This document shows positions 50,058 through 57,688 of a DNA stretch of 64,000 bases, in pieces (the first letter of the stretch is position 1; the number at the start of each line of letters is the position of its first letter). Origin of the DNA: a virus. A model generated the notes under the pieces. The model saw nothing but the letters and a program-made list of their open reading frames with translations. It was not told where the DNA came from and ran no database searches. The DNA lies in IMG/VR virus record IMGVR_UViG_3300046373_000049, positions 1 to 64,000 of that record; one strand, written 5' to 3'. A program made the position numbers and the translations under genes.

Positions 50058-51622
50058 GCGAGCAACTTGATATGCTGTCGTCGCCAGCGATGCAACCAGT
50101 CGCTGCTGCTGTGGCGCAGGCCGTGCCAGAATTGGATGCTGAATTTTGGGATGGCTTGCGTGACTGGCAGCAGCGCTGCATCGGTGAGATACGGCAGCAT
50201 ATCAGGGAAGGAAAGAAGAACATCCTTATCTGCGCCCCTACCGGCGCAGGTAAGACTCGCCTCGCCTCTTACGTCATCAATGAGACAGCGCGCAAGCTGA
50301 AGCGCGCAAACTTCGTCGTCGATAGGATCAACCTGATCGACCAGACGGCAACAGAATTCGATAAGTTCCAGATCAAGTTCGGCGTCCATCAAGCAGACCA
50401 CTGGAAGTTCCGCCCATGGGAGCGCGTGCAACTGTGCAGCGCACAGACCCTTGCCCGGCGCAAGTGGCCTGAAGCTGATGTCGATGTGTTCGACGAAGCG
50501 CATACGCTTTACGACACGCAGAAGAAACGCATGGCTGGCCGCACGCGCATCACGCTGGGCCTGTCCGCTACACCATTCACAAAAGAGCTGGGCTTGTACT
50601 TCGATGCGCTCGTCAACGTGACGACCACGAACGAGCTGATAGGCAAAGGTCTACTTTCCCCTTACAAGATATTCGCCGCGTCCGAACCGGACATGACTGG
50701 CGTGAAGGTAAGCGGCGGGGAGTGGGACGAAAAGGAATCATCGAAGCGCGCCCTGGAAGTGGTGGGCGATTGCGTGGCCGAGTACCTTGCGCACGGCGAG
50801 GGGAAGAAGTTCATTTGCCAAGCCGTCGATGTAGATCACGTCAAGGAATTGCACCGGCAGTTCATGGAAGCTGGCGTCATGTGCGCCACCTATACATACC
50901 TGGACAAAGACGAAGACCGCAAGGAAATCGTGGAAGAGTACCGCAAGCCCGACAGCTTCTATCGCGGCCTGATTACGGTAACGGCTGCCACCAAGGGCTT
51001 CGACGTTCCAGACATCGGCGTGCTGATTATGGCGAAGCCGTACCGCAAGTCCCTGGCCGACGTTATCCAGTTCTTCGGGCGCGGCCTGCGCGTGTCGCCG
51101 GAAACCGGCAAGGAAGTTCTGATCGTGCTCGACCATTCCGGCAACCTGCATCGCTTCTGGAAGCAGTGGACGGAATTCTTCGAGCTGGGCGCGCAGGAGC
51201 TGGACGACGGGAAGAAATCGAAGTCCAAGGAAAAACTGCAAGACCTGGAAGATACTTCGATGAAGTGCCCGAAGTGCAAGCACCTTCACATGGCTATGCC
51301 GAACTGCCCCAACTGCGGCTTCGAGTACCCACGGAAAACCAAGGGCGTGCAGCACAAGGCTGGCAAATTAAAAGAGGTCGCTGCTAATGGCGACCCGAAG
51401 AAAATGAACGCCGAAATCTGGCCCCAGGTTGTCACATACGCGAAAGAAAAGCGCGGACTGGAAGGCGAGAAATATGCGATGGCAATCTACAAGTCCATCA
51501 CAGGCGAATGGCCGCGCTCGACATACCATGCGACCGATGGGAAGCCATTGACCGATGCGATAAGGAAGCGCATAGTAGCGAGCCAGATTCGTTTTGCTAA
51601 AGGTAAGGCTAAAGCTAAATGA
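50054..51622 (+). CDS. SF2 DEAH helicase with zinc ribbon
   Basis: A 522-residue helicase: Walker A APTGAGKT (61-68), DEAH (147-150), SATP (171-174), a motif V-like TAATKGFDVPD (310-320) and motif VI QFFGRGLR (339-346). A zinc ribbon follows (C405, C408, C418, C421), and the C-terminus is basic. It is similar in layout to phage replication or recombination helicases and forms a cassette with the ParB-like and TOPRIM genes. Confidence 0.85.
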   Translation: MSEQLDMLSSPAMQPVAAAVAQAVPELDAEFWDGLRDWQQRCIGEIRQHIREGKKNILICAPTGAGKTRLASYVINETARKLKRANFVVDRINLIDQTATEFDKFQIKFGVHQADHWKFRPWERVQLCSAQTLARRKWPEADVDVFDEAHTLYDTQKKRMAGRTRITLGLSATPFTKELGLYFDALVNVTTTNELIGKGLLSPYKIFAASEPDMTGVKVSGGEWDEKESSKRALEVVGDCVAEYLAHGEGKKFICQAVDVDHVKELHRQFMEAGVMCATYTYLDKDEDRKEIVEEYRKPDSFYRGLITVTAATKGFDVPDIGVLIMAKPYRKSLADVIQFFGRGLRVSPETGKEVLIVLDHSGNLHRFWKQWTEFFELGAQELDDGKKSKSKEKLQDLEDTSMKCPKCKHLHMAMPNCPNCGFEYPRKTKGVQHKAGKLKEVAANGDPKKMNAEIWPQVVTYAKEKRGLEGEKYAMAIYKSITGEWPRSTYHATDGKPLTDAIRKRIVASQIRFAKGKAKAK

Positions 51623-52527
51623 GCGACTTCTTATTTGTCCTTCAGGCCAATGGCTTCATGGTGGATTCCGTGGAGCCTGACGGCAAGTTCCATCGGTGCA
51701 AAACCGTGGAGCATCCAAAGAAAAAAAACGGGTACTACAAGCTCAACTATGATGGGCGCATCGGGTACTATGGCGACTTTTCACGCAGCGGGGAAACGCT
51801 GACATGGAAGGCGTCCGCAGAACAGATAGAACTGCTGCCGCAGCGCAGCCAGGAAGAAATACAGGCTCGCAAGGATGAAGAGCGCCGCGTCAAGGTGGCA
51901 GCAGTCCACGCCGCCCGCGACTACTATGCCCAGGCCAAGCCCATGCAGGGCGGCCATCCATATCTTGAAAGCCACGGCCTTACCGTGCAGGGCTGCGATG
52001 CCGTGCGCGTGGACGGCAAGTGGATGGTCGTGCCCATGTACCGCAACGGCTCGCTCCTGTGCGTCCAGCGCATCGCTGGCGACGGCACGAAGCTGTATTG
52101 GGAGGACGCCATATCGAAGGGAACCTCGCTTGTCCTGGCTCGCCACGACAGCACGCTGACCGTGTACTGCGAGGGCTTCGCCACCGGCCTAGCCATCTTC
52201 CAGGCCATTCCTTTATGCACCGTAGTGGTGTGCTTCACTGCCGCCAATATGCTGTTGGTCGCTACCGAGTCCAAGCCACACGGGATGACCGTTGTGTGCG
52301 CCGACAACGACGTGGCGACAGCAGAGAAATTCAGGCTCACCACGGGCATTGCGACAAATCCGGGGCTGGAGTATGGGAAGAAGGCTGCGGACGCGCTGGG
52401 GGCCGGTTTGGCCTACCCAGTTGGCATTAAAGGCACCGACTGGTGCGACGCATTACTGGAAGGCTGGCCGAAGATGAAGGTGCGGCAGGCGATATTGAAG
52501 CAGGCCAAACCAATCTTCAAGAAATAG
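51619..52527 (+). CDS. TOPRIM primase-like protein
   Basis: A 302-residue protein. The N-terminal 60 residues have a zinc-less primase-like opening (GKFHRCKTVEHPKKKNGYYK). The TOPRIM part carries CEGFATG (184-190) for metal and CADND (227-231), then a KAADALGAGLAYPVG end. This is the layout of phage-type primases without a fused helicase; the helicase is encoded just upstream with ATGA overlap. It could prime DNA synthesis at the phage origin. Confidence 0.78.
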   Translation: MSDFLFVLQANGFMVDSVEPDGKFHRCKTVEHPKKKNGYYKLNYDGRIGYYGDFSRSGETLTWKASAEQIELLPQRSQEEIQARKDEERRVKVAAVHAARDYYAQAKPMQGGHPYLESHGLTVQGCDAVRVDGKWMVVPMYRNGSLLCVQRIAGDGTKLYWEDAISKGTSLVLARHDSTLTVYCEGFATGLAIFQAIPLCTVVVCFTAANMLLVATESKPHGMTVVCADNDVATAEKFRLTTGIATNPGLEYGKKAADALGAGLAYPVGIKGTDWCDALLEGWPKMKVRQAILKQAKPIFKK

Positions 52528-52610
52528 TTTCAAGAATTACCGCAACAAGTCGGGGCCATTAACCCAGCCCAGCCCAACTGTCGATGAAGCAGCGGCTATA
52601 AACGTGTCAC

Positions 52611-52636
52611 AAACCGGACGACATCCGGTTTCCTTT
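52611..52636 (+). terminator. Terminator-like hairpin
   Basis: AAACCGGA (52611-52618) pairs with TCCGGTTT (52624-52631), loop of 5 nt, followed by CCTTT. It lies 84 nt after the primase stop and probably ends the ParB-helicase-primase transcript. Confidence 0.6.
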
Positions 52637-52878
52637 GCGATAGGCCGTGAAAACATCGGATGATCGAAGGTTGACTAGATATACGACTTTCATCAGGCTA
52701 CCTCACCATAATGCTTCGGGTGAGGTTTGGACTTGAGGCAAAGAGAAACTGTGTTTTGATGTTTGCGAATCATTGGCACTTCAGTGGTTCGCAAACGTCC
52801 CTTGGGACGGGGAGTTAGATCAAACACTCCGGTATGCGCCAACGCCCAGCCAGCAGTAAGACTTCGATTACAGTAGAT

Positions 52879-52896
52879 GCGTACAGAACTGTACGC
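52879..52896. repeat. Palindrome GCGTACAG-AA-CTGTACGC
   Basis: Exact core with two further pairs, in intergenic DNA about 85 bp before the gene at 52981. A TATAGAAT sequence (52928-52935) follows about 32 bp later, so a regulator bound here could act on a promoter for that gene. This is the only intergenic exact copy. Confidence 0.6.
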
Positions 52897-52980
52897 AGAA
52901 GCGAACCAAAAAACAACAGTGAATTCATATAGAATGGTGACTCGATCAGGTAACTTATATACCCCACAGAGGAACCAGAA

Positions 52981-53169
52981 ATGCAAGTACACGCAACGCC
53001 ATTCCCAGGCTCGCCGCCTGACTGGCATTTGAACCACAAGACAAAAATGTGCAGGCACTGCAAGCGCCATCGTTCGACGAACCAGTACACGCTGGTCACG
53101 GACGACTTTTGCAAGCAGTGCTCCCTGCGCGGCTACGGCGTCAACCAACAACCGAAAGAAACCACATGA
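52981..53169 (+). CDS. Small zinc-finger protein, 62 aa
   Basis: Follows AGAGGA. Contains CRHCKRH (C24, C27) and FCKQCSL (C44, C47), a likely one-zinc finger, in a basic protein. It ends in an ATGA overlap with the next gene. DNA or RNA binding is inferred. Confidence 0.6.
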   Translation: MQVHATPFPGSPPDWHLNHKTKMCRHCKRHRSTNQYTLVTDDFCKQCSLRGYGVNQQPKETT

Positions 53170-53846
53170 GCCGCATTCATTTACTCGCAGCAGCAAAGTC
53201 CAAGCTGGGCGCAAAGAACGACATTGAATTCGGCAAGGCGCTGGGCTGCGTAAAGTCGTTCATTTCAATGATGCGCTGCGGCCAGAAAAACATCCCGGCT
53301 ACCGTCTTCGACAAGATCGAAGCCGCTGGCATTCCGAAAGAAGAAATTGACCGGCTGATGGGGCTGAATGATGACGACGGTAGCGAACCCGTGCAACCTG
53401 TGCCTGTCGTACAGCGGCATGCACCACATGAAGAACCAGTGCTGCCAAGTGCGGTATCTGGCGGCGATGCCGAAGCTGCACCGGCAACTGCATTACGAGT
53501 CGAAGGTGAAGGAGCTGGGGAAGGAAGCGGTCAACGACCTGATGTTGCTGGTCAACCAGGAGCTGAAGCGGAAGCGGACGTACCTGGAGCTGCTAAAACT
53601 GCGCGGCGGAAACGGAACGACCTGAGCAGCATCGTCCTGCGCGAAGGCTCGATCTACTATCCGAAGAAGGACAGCAAGCACACGCATCGGCGCATCACCG
53701 GCCTGACGCGCAACGGCAAGGCCAGCTATGTCCTGTATTCCATCGGCAGCGACACGATCCACTGCTGCGAGCGCCGCACGTTCCTGGCCTGGATGGACTT
53801 GGCGAAGATCGACAAGCCACAGCCATCGGCAGGGAGCCTTACATGA
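53166..53846 (+). CDS. Cro-like HTH fused to C-terminal domain through an overprinted linker, 226 aa
   Basis: Residues 1-70 form a Cro-like helix-turn-helix (FGKALGCVKSFISMMRCGQKN). Residues 75-150 are low-complexity Glu/Ala/Gly/Pro, precisely where another gene is encoded in the +1 frame. Residues 155-226 are a compact strand-rich domain (SSIVLREGSIYYPKKDSKHT, ASYVLYSIGSDTIHCC). The linker composition suggests read-through of an embedded gene joined two formerly separate proteins. Confidence 0.55.
   Translation: MSRIHLLAAAKSKLGAKNDIEFGKALGCVKSFISMMRCGQKNIPATVFDKIEAAGIPKEEIDRLMGLNDDDGSEPVQPVPVVQRHAPHEEPVLPSAVSGGDAEAAPATALRVEGEGAGEGSGQRPDVAGQPGAEAEADVPGAAKTARRKRNDLSSIVLREGSIYYPKKDSKHTHRRITGLTRNGKASYVLYSIGSDTIHCCERRTFLAWMDLAKIDKPQPSAGSLT
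53368..53625 (+). CDS. Embedded gene in +1 frame, Cys-rich helical protein, 85 aa
   Basis: Entirely inside the preceding gene. The product looks like a real protein: NPCNLCLSYSGMHHMKNQCC, then VRYLA, then helices with HYESKVKELGKEAVNDLMLL and KRKRTYLELLKLR. The C-C-x-V-R-Y-L-A pattern with downstream helices recalls small phage proteins (DUF7696-like). A second ATG at 53371 is in frame. There is only a weak GGGG before the start, so translational coupling is likely. Confidence 0.6.
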   Translation: MMTTVANPCNLCLSYSGMHHMKNQCCQVRYLAAMPKLHRQLHYESKVKELGKEAVNDLMLLVNQELKRKRTYLELLKLRGGNGTT

Positions 53847-54070
53847 CCTACAAGTACAACGCCATCAGCTTGTTGTTTATGATGCCACCAGCTTTCTTCA
53901 ACTTGTGCGCACGGTACATCATGGAAGGCCGCGATCAGTCCATAGAAATGGATGCGAATTACTGCCTTGATGCGCCGAACTACATGCCAGCAGGCGGCTG
54001 CCAAGCGTTTGAAGCCTTTGGCCGTAAAGGTGCGAATTTCGCAGAACAGATCGAGGTGACACGACCATGA
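53843..54070 (+). CDS. Small phage protein, 75 aa
   Basis: ATGA overlap upstream and downstream. N-terminal hydrophobic stretch (AISLLFMMPPAFFNLCARYI) and a Cys-containing C-part (YCLDAPNY, GGCQAFEAF). A membrane or exported role is possible. Function unknown. Confidence 0.55.
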   Translation: MTYKYNAISLLFMMPPAFFNLCARYIMEGRDQSIEMDANYCLDAPNYMPAGGCQAFEAFGRKGANFAEQIEVTRP

Positions 54071-54345
54071 ACCATCCAGACGAGTATTACCTGCAAGACA
54101 GCCGCACCATCTGCGGCAACGACATGATGTTCCACGGGATCATCGGCGGCTACACGAGCGACTTGAATAAGGCCCGCGTTTTCACACGCGAGAAAGCGTT
54201 CAAGTACCACGCGCAGCGCGACACGGACATCCCGTGGCCGAAATCCTACATCGACAGCAAGTCCCGCCCGGCTGTCGATTTCCAGTACGTGAATGCTGAT
54301 GAAGCGGCGGCCAGCTTGAAACCCATCCTCAACTCTATCAAATAA
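54067..54345 (+). CDS. Conserved phage protein, 92 aa
   Basis: Opens NHPDEYYLQDSRTICGNDMM, then a GGYTSDLNKARVFTREKA unit that resembles short phage proteins found in early clusters, with a VFTREKAFKYHAQRDTDIPW helix. No catalytic motif recognised. ATGA overlap with the preceding gene. Confidence 0.6.
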   Translation: MNHPDEYYLQDSRTICGNDMMFHGIIGGYTSDLNKARVFTREKAFKYHAQRDTDIPWPKSYIDSKSRPAVDFQYVNADEAAASLKPILNSIK

Positions 54346-54357
54346 CGGGATCACATC

Positions 54358-55179
54358 ATGACCATCGACACATCATTTACAGAAACCTTCGGCGGCTGTG
54401 GCCTGCCTGAATGCTTGCAAAAATATTTCCAGGCTAAATTTACGAATGGCTTGGCAGTGCATGACAGCTATCAACGAATCGTTGAAGCCATCCACGCACA
54501 CGGCATGGAAATGGCGACGAAATCTGGTGCGGAACAGTCGGCCCGCATCCGCGTCCTGGAAGCCGAGCGCGACAACGAACAGCAGCGCTACGAAATCCTG
54601 CAACGCGAGAACAACCATCTTCAGCACAAGCTGACGGCAGCGCAGCGCATCGTCGATCAAGGCTATCCAGATTTCACCGAATGGCAGCCGACGCCAGCGG
54701 GCGTGAATGCTTTGCCGGAACTGATCCGCCAGTATGTGTGCGGCCTGCAAACCATGGCCGACCCTTCCGGCACCGTGGCAGAAAACACGCTGCTGCGTGA
54801 CCAGACGACCATGCTGGATGCCATGATTGGCCGCCTGAAGAACGATCTGGAAATAGCCAAGGCTGCACAGGTCATCACGCAGCACGAGCTTGCCCGCGCC
54901 GAAGCCAAGGCCGCCGAAGTCATCGCTTATAGCAACGAGCGCGACGACTACGAGCGTTTGCTCATGAAGACCAATGCCGAGCTGACGAAGGAAGTCAGCG
55001 CCGCCCACTTCGCCACGGTAAAGGCCCAGGACGAGCTGGCCCGCATCACGCAGATCAACGACAACACGTCCGAGAAACTGGAAGCCTGCCGCGACGACTC
55101 GAACACGCTGCGCCGCCGCTTCGTCGCAGCCCAGCAGGAGCTGGAAACGCTGCGCACTATTACGGGCACGCAGTCGTGA
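54358..55179 (+). CDS. Coiled-coil protein, 273 aa
   Basis: Residues 55-100 and 145-265 are long charged coiled coils (ARIRVLEAERDNEQQRYEIL; ELTKEVSAAHFATVKAQDEL). An N-terminal region with two cysteines (C14, C19) and a middle segment PDFTEWQPTPAGVNALPELI separate them. A scaffold- or SMC-like accessory role is possible, not shown. ATGA overlap with the next gene. Confidence 0.55.
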   Translation: MTIDTSFTETFGGCGLPECLQKYFQAKFTNGLAVHDSYQRIVEAIHAHGMEMATKSGAEQSARIRVLEAERDNEQQRYEILQRENNHLQHKLTAAQRIVDQGYPDFTEWQPTPAGVNALPELIRQYVCGLQTMADPSGTVAENTLLRDQTTMLDAMIGRLKNDLEIAKAAQVITQHELARAEAKAAEVIAYSNERDDYERLLMKTNAELTKEVSAAHFATVKAQDELARITQINDNTSEKLEACRDDSNTLRRRFVAAQQELETLRTITGTQS

Positions 55180-55379
55180 GCGAGCACTCGAAAAAGCTGG
55201 ATGTGGGGGCGCGTGTCGTCACCACGTTTTCCGGCAAGATCACGCTGCACCACATCACCAAAAAATACATCACGCCGCACTGCCAAAGTGGCGTGATGTT
55301 TGAAGTCGATCCACCAGTGCCTAAGTCCAGCGGCGGCGACGCCAGGATTGATGCAGGGTGGTTCCAGGAGTGGAAATGA
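55176..55379 (+). CDS. Small beta-rich protein, 67 aa
   Basis: A strand-rich product (KKLDVGARVVTTFSGKITLH, GVMFEVDPPVP) resembling a small SH3-like barrel. It is coupled to both neighbours by ATGA. Function unknown. Confidence 0.55.
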   Translation: MSEHSKKLDVGARVVTTFSGKITLHHITKKYITPHCQSGVMFEVDPPVPKSSGGDARIDAGWFQEWK

Positions 55380-55831
55380 CGAACGCTATCCGATGGACAG
55401 ATGAAATGCTGGCCGCCTATGAAAAGCGCCTTGGTCGCAAGCTGAATACGCCAGCCGCCAGGGCTGAAGCCGAAGCCGGAAAACCGGCATCGAAGCCTGC
55501 GGCCAGCAAGTACCACAACGTCAAGGTGGCGACGGCTGATGGCGTCTTCGACTCCAAGCGCGAGGCCGAGCGCTGGAAGCACCTGAAGGAAGGTGAAGCA
55601 CTGGGCTTCATCACGAACCTGATCCGGCAAGTCACGTTCGAGCTGGCCCCGAAGGTCAAGCAGGAAGGTAGCGCACGGGCCACGCCAGCCATGCGCTACA
55701 AGGCGGACTTCATCTACGTCGAGCACGGCCAGCTCGTCGTCGAAGACGTGAAGGGGATGAAGACCCGCACCTACCTGATGAAGAAGCACCTGATGGCGAC
55801 CATCCACGGCATCACGATCAAGGAGACATAA
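55376..55831 (+). CDS. DUF1064 nuclease-like protein
   Basis: A 151-residue protein with KYHNVKVATADGVFDSKREA (E69 in the helix), RQVTFELAP, YKADFIYVEHGQLVVEDVKG and a TYLMKKHLM end. The order E, then D (ADF), then E-D-V-K matches the catalytic set of small Holliday-junction or endonuclease-fold proteins annotated DUF1064. It may resolve recombination intermediates. ATG 55376 overlaps the preceding stop. Confidence 0.72.
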   Translation: MTNAIRWTDEMLAAYEKRLGRKLNTPAARAEAEAGKPASKPAASKYHNVKVATADGVFDSKREAERWKHLKEGEALGFITNLIRQVTFELAPKVKQEGSARATPAMRYKADFIYVEHGQLVVEDVKGMKTRTYLMKKHLMATIHGITIKET

Positions 55832-56184
55832 TGACGAAGCCCATCCCGCCGCTGCTGCACAACTTCCCGCCTGAAGAAGAGGTATCGAAGGAAGAGGTGC
55901 TTGCATTCATGAAGCGCAACATTGGCACATTCTTTTCCAGTAACCAGATCGGCCTGAAGTTCGGCCTGGGGAAGAACGCGGCCCGCAAGCGCCTGGAGCT
56001 GCTGACCGAAGAAGGTGAAATCGAGCGCAGCATGGACAAGCGGCTTGTCAGCTACTTCGTCCCGGCGCCCGCTGGCAGCATCGGCCTGTCACGCGAGCAC
56101 AACATCGACAAGCCGTTGTCCGAAGACTACAAGCGCCGGATGGGCAACATGTACGAGCTGATCGAAGAGCGCCGCCTGAAGTAA
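55831..56184 (+). CDS. Winged-helix protein, 117 aa
   Basis: Residues 18-75 fit a winged helix (EEVLAFMKRNIGTFFSSNQI, GLGKNAARKRLELLTEEGEI, then a wing strand). The C-terminus is basic and helical. It starts in a TAATG overlap and may regulate the genes that follow, where an AGTAT/ATACT inverted repeat lies. Confidence 0.62.
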   Translation: MTKPIPPLLHNFPPEEEVSKEEVLAFMKRNIGTFFSSNQIGLKFGLGKNAARKRLELLTEEGEIERSMDKRLVSYFVPAPAGSIGLSREHNIDKPLSEDYKRRMGNMYELIEERRLK

Positions 56185-56189
56185 GTATT

Positions 56190-56216
56190 TTGCGAAGTCA
56201 AGTATTGATTTATACT
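56190..56216 (+). promoter_or_regulatory. Possible promoter with AGTAT/ATACT repeat
   Basis: A TTGCGA (56190-56195) and a TATACT (56211-56216) are separated by only 15 bp, so the promoter would be weak or need help. AGTAT (56201-56205) and ATACT (56212-56216) form an inverted repeat whose half-sites resemble those in the operator at 43946. It lies just before the small gene at 56257. Confidence 0.35.
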
Positions 56217-56256
56217 GCAAGCTGAAAAGCCGCATCAACCTCACGAGGTCTATATC

Positions 56257-56370
56257 ATGGCAACGAAACCGAAGGCACCGCCACCAGTCCAGATTCCGTA
56301 CACGCCGAGCGAGGCCGATATTCTGCGCCAGCTTGGCTTCGGCATGAAGGACGATGGCCGGGGCCGGTAA
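56257..56370 (+). CDS. Small Pro/Lys-rich protein, 37 aa
   Basis: Start after GAGG. The product MATKPKAPPPVQIPYTPSEA continues with DILRQLGFGMKDDGRGR. Similar short Pro-rich proteins occur in phages, sometimes before tail genes. It is followed by a strong terminator, which marks the operon end. Function unknown. Confidence 0.5.
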   Translation: MATKPKAPPPVQIPYTPSEADILRQLGFGMKDDGRGR

Positions 56371-56413
56371 TGAGTCTCCTTCGTCGGGGGCGTTGACACC
56401 TCCCGGCGCTTTA

Positions 56414-56444
56414 CCCTGGCGCTACTCACGCCAGGGATTTTTTT
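56414..56444 (+). terminator. Strong Rho-independent terminator
   Basis: CCCTGGCG (56414-56421) pairs with CGCCAGGG (56429-56436), a 7-nt loop, then A and seven T. The clearest intrinsic terminator in the window. It separates the early-type operon from the tail-fibre cluster and implies a separate promoter or antitermination for the latter. Confidence 0.85.
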
Positions 56445-56464
56445 ATTAACTTGGAGTAACTATT

Positions 56465-56884
56465 ATGGCACTCAATACCCAGCTCGCAAACGCGACAGTC
56501 AACGCACAGGCAGATGCACTGGCTACGCTGCTGAATAGCGGATACTTGCGCATCTACAGCGGCACGCAGCCCGCCACGGCTGACACGGCCCTGTCGGGCA
56601 ACACACTGCTGGCCGAGCTGCGCTTCAACGCCACGGCGGCGCCTGCTGCATCTGGCGGCCTGCTGACGTTCAACGCCATCACGTCCGATTCGTCGGCGGA
56701 TGCGAGCGGCACGGCTACCTTCTTCCGCGCATTCAAGTCGGACGGAACCACTGTTGTCCTGGATGGCAACGTCGGCACCTCGTCCGCAAACTTGGTCATT
56801 TCGACCACGACCATCACGGCGACTCAGGTTGTCTCGTGCTCGTCCTTCACGCATGACGTGTTGAACGCCAGCACCGGCCTGTAA
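56465..56884 (+). CDS. Tail protein with IYSGTQPATAD domain, 139 aa
   Basis: Preceded by TGGAG. It opens with ALNTQLANATVNAQADALAT, then YLRIYSGTQPATADTALSG, the motif shared with the gene at 22692. The rest is a strand-rich, Ala/Thr/Ser domain. Likely a small structural tail component, placed here with fibre genes. Confidence 0.6.
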   Translation: MALNTQLANATVNAQADALATLLNSGYLRIYSGTQPATADTALSGNTLLAELRFNATAAPAASGGLLTFNAITSDSSADASGTATFFRAFKSDGTTVVLDGNVGTSSANLVISTTTITATQVVSCSSFTHDVLNASTGL

Positions 56885-56895
56885 GGTAGAGCGCC

Positions 56896-57267
56896 ATGAC
56901 CCTCCAGATTGCCGACCGCGTGAAGGAAACGACGACGACCACGGGAACCGGCTCACTTACCGTGGCCGGGGCCATGACCGGCTTTCGCGCTTTCTCGTCG
57001 GTATGCAGCACGGGAGACACGTTCTACTATGGCGTGCAGGCTGTGGATGGCAGCGGCGTGCCGACTGGCGATTGGGAAGTCGGCTTCGGCACGTACAGCG
57101 GCGCCAACACGCTGGCCCGCACGACCATCCTCTCTTCCAGTAATGCTAATGCCGCCGTCAGCTTCGCCGCTGGCACGAAGCAGGTATGGATTGACTTGGC
57201 AGCCGCCCAGCTCAACGCCATCCCAGCCGCCGACTATGTTTCATATACCTTCGCAGGGGGTCTTTAA
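56896..57267 (+). CDS. Conserved tail-module protein, 123 aa
   Basis: The pattern IADRVKETTTTTGTGSLTVA, GFRAFSS, GDTFYYGVQ, WEVGFGTYSGANTLARTTIL and FAAGTKQVW is one I know from phage tail and fibre modules. It is all-beta with no catalytic motif. It probably forms part of the tail tip or a fibre attachment point. Confidence 0.7.
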   Translation: MTLQIADRVKETTTTTGTGSLTVAGAMTGFRAFSSVCSTGDTFYYGVQAVDGSGVPTGDWEVGFGTYSGANTLARTTILSSSNANAAVSFAAGTKQVWIDLAAAQLNAIPAADYVSYTFAGGL

Positions 57268-57269
57268 TC

Positions 57270-57686
57270 ATGCCTACCGCTACTCCAATTTTTCCGCAGA
57301 CCGTCAAGAACTTCGTGGCGCAGGTTTTGCCAGCAGATGCTTCCGGCAAGAAAACCCTCGTCACTGGCGCCGCCAATGGCACGAAGGTTGAAGCCATCCT
57401 CGTGACATCGACCGACACAACCGCCCGCGACCTTCAACTGATTATGACGGTCAGCGCTGTCGATTACATCCTGGCCACGGTTTCGATCCCGATTACGGCT
57501 GGCTTCATCAACAGCGTGCCAGCAGTGGACATCATGCGCAATGCGCAATGGCCGGGCTTGGCCTACGATGCGAACGGCAACAAGGTGCTGTATGTCGCCA
57601 ATGGCGCCGTCCTGAGCGTGAAAACCCTGACAACCGTTACCGCTGCCAAAGAAGTCGATGTCTTTGGCTACGGCGCGGACTTCTGA
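57270..57686 (+). CDS. Tail-module beta protein, 138 aa
   Basis: Strand-rich with GAANGTKVEAILVTSTDTTA, a central VDYILATVSIPITAG and a C-terminal KVLYVANGAVLSVKTLTTVT. It follows the preceding tail protein by 2 nt and shares its composition. Structural role inferred. Confidence 0.6.
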   Translation: MPTATPIFPQTVKNFVAQVLPADASGKKTLVTGAANGTKVEAILVTSTDTTARDLQLIMTVSAVDYILATVSIPITAGFINSVPAVDIMRNAQWPGLAYDANGNKVLYVANGAVLSVKTLTTVTAAKEVDVFGYGADF

Positions 57687-57688
57687 TT

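Larger units (their letters stand above)
52528..52980 (+). other. Hairpin-rich intergenic region
   Basis: No credible gene. It contains a terminator-like hairpin (52611-52636), a 7-bp hairpin at 52701-52725, a 12-bp hairpin (with one G-U pair) at 52761-52796, a small GC hairpin CGTCC-CTTG-GGACG at 52796-52809 and the palindrome at 52879-52896. Local GC is lower than in flanking genes. It may be a replication origin, a small RNA locus or a promoter region for the genes from 52981. Confidence 0.5.

Noticed and set aside
52879-52896. Reading the palindrome as a LexA or lux-type box
   Set aside because: Those sites have CTGT...ACAG orientation with longer spacers; here the halves face the other way (ACAG-NN-CTGT), so neither assignment fits.
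52693-53214. A 173-codon minus-strand frame across the hairpin-rich spacer
   Set aside because: It runs through several stems and over the zinc-finger gene, lacks a ribosome-binding site and has no recognisable domain.
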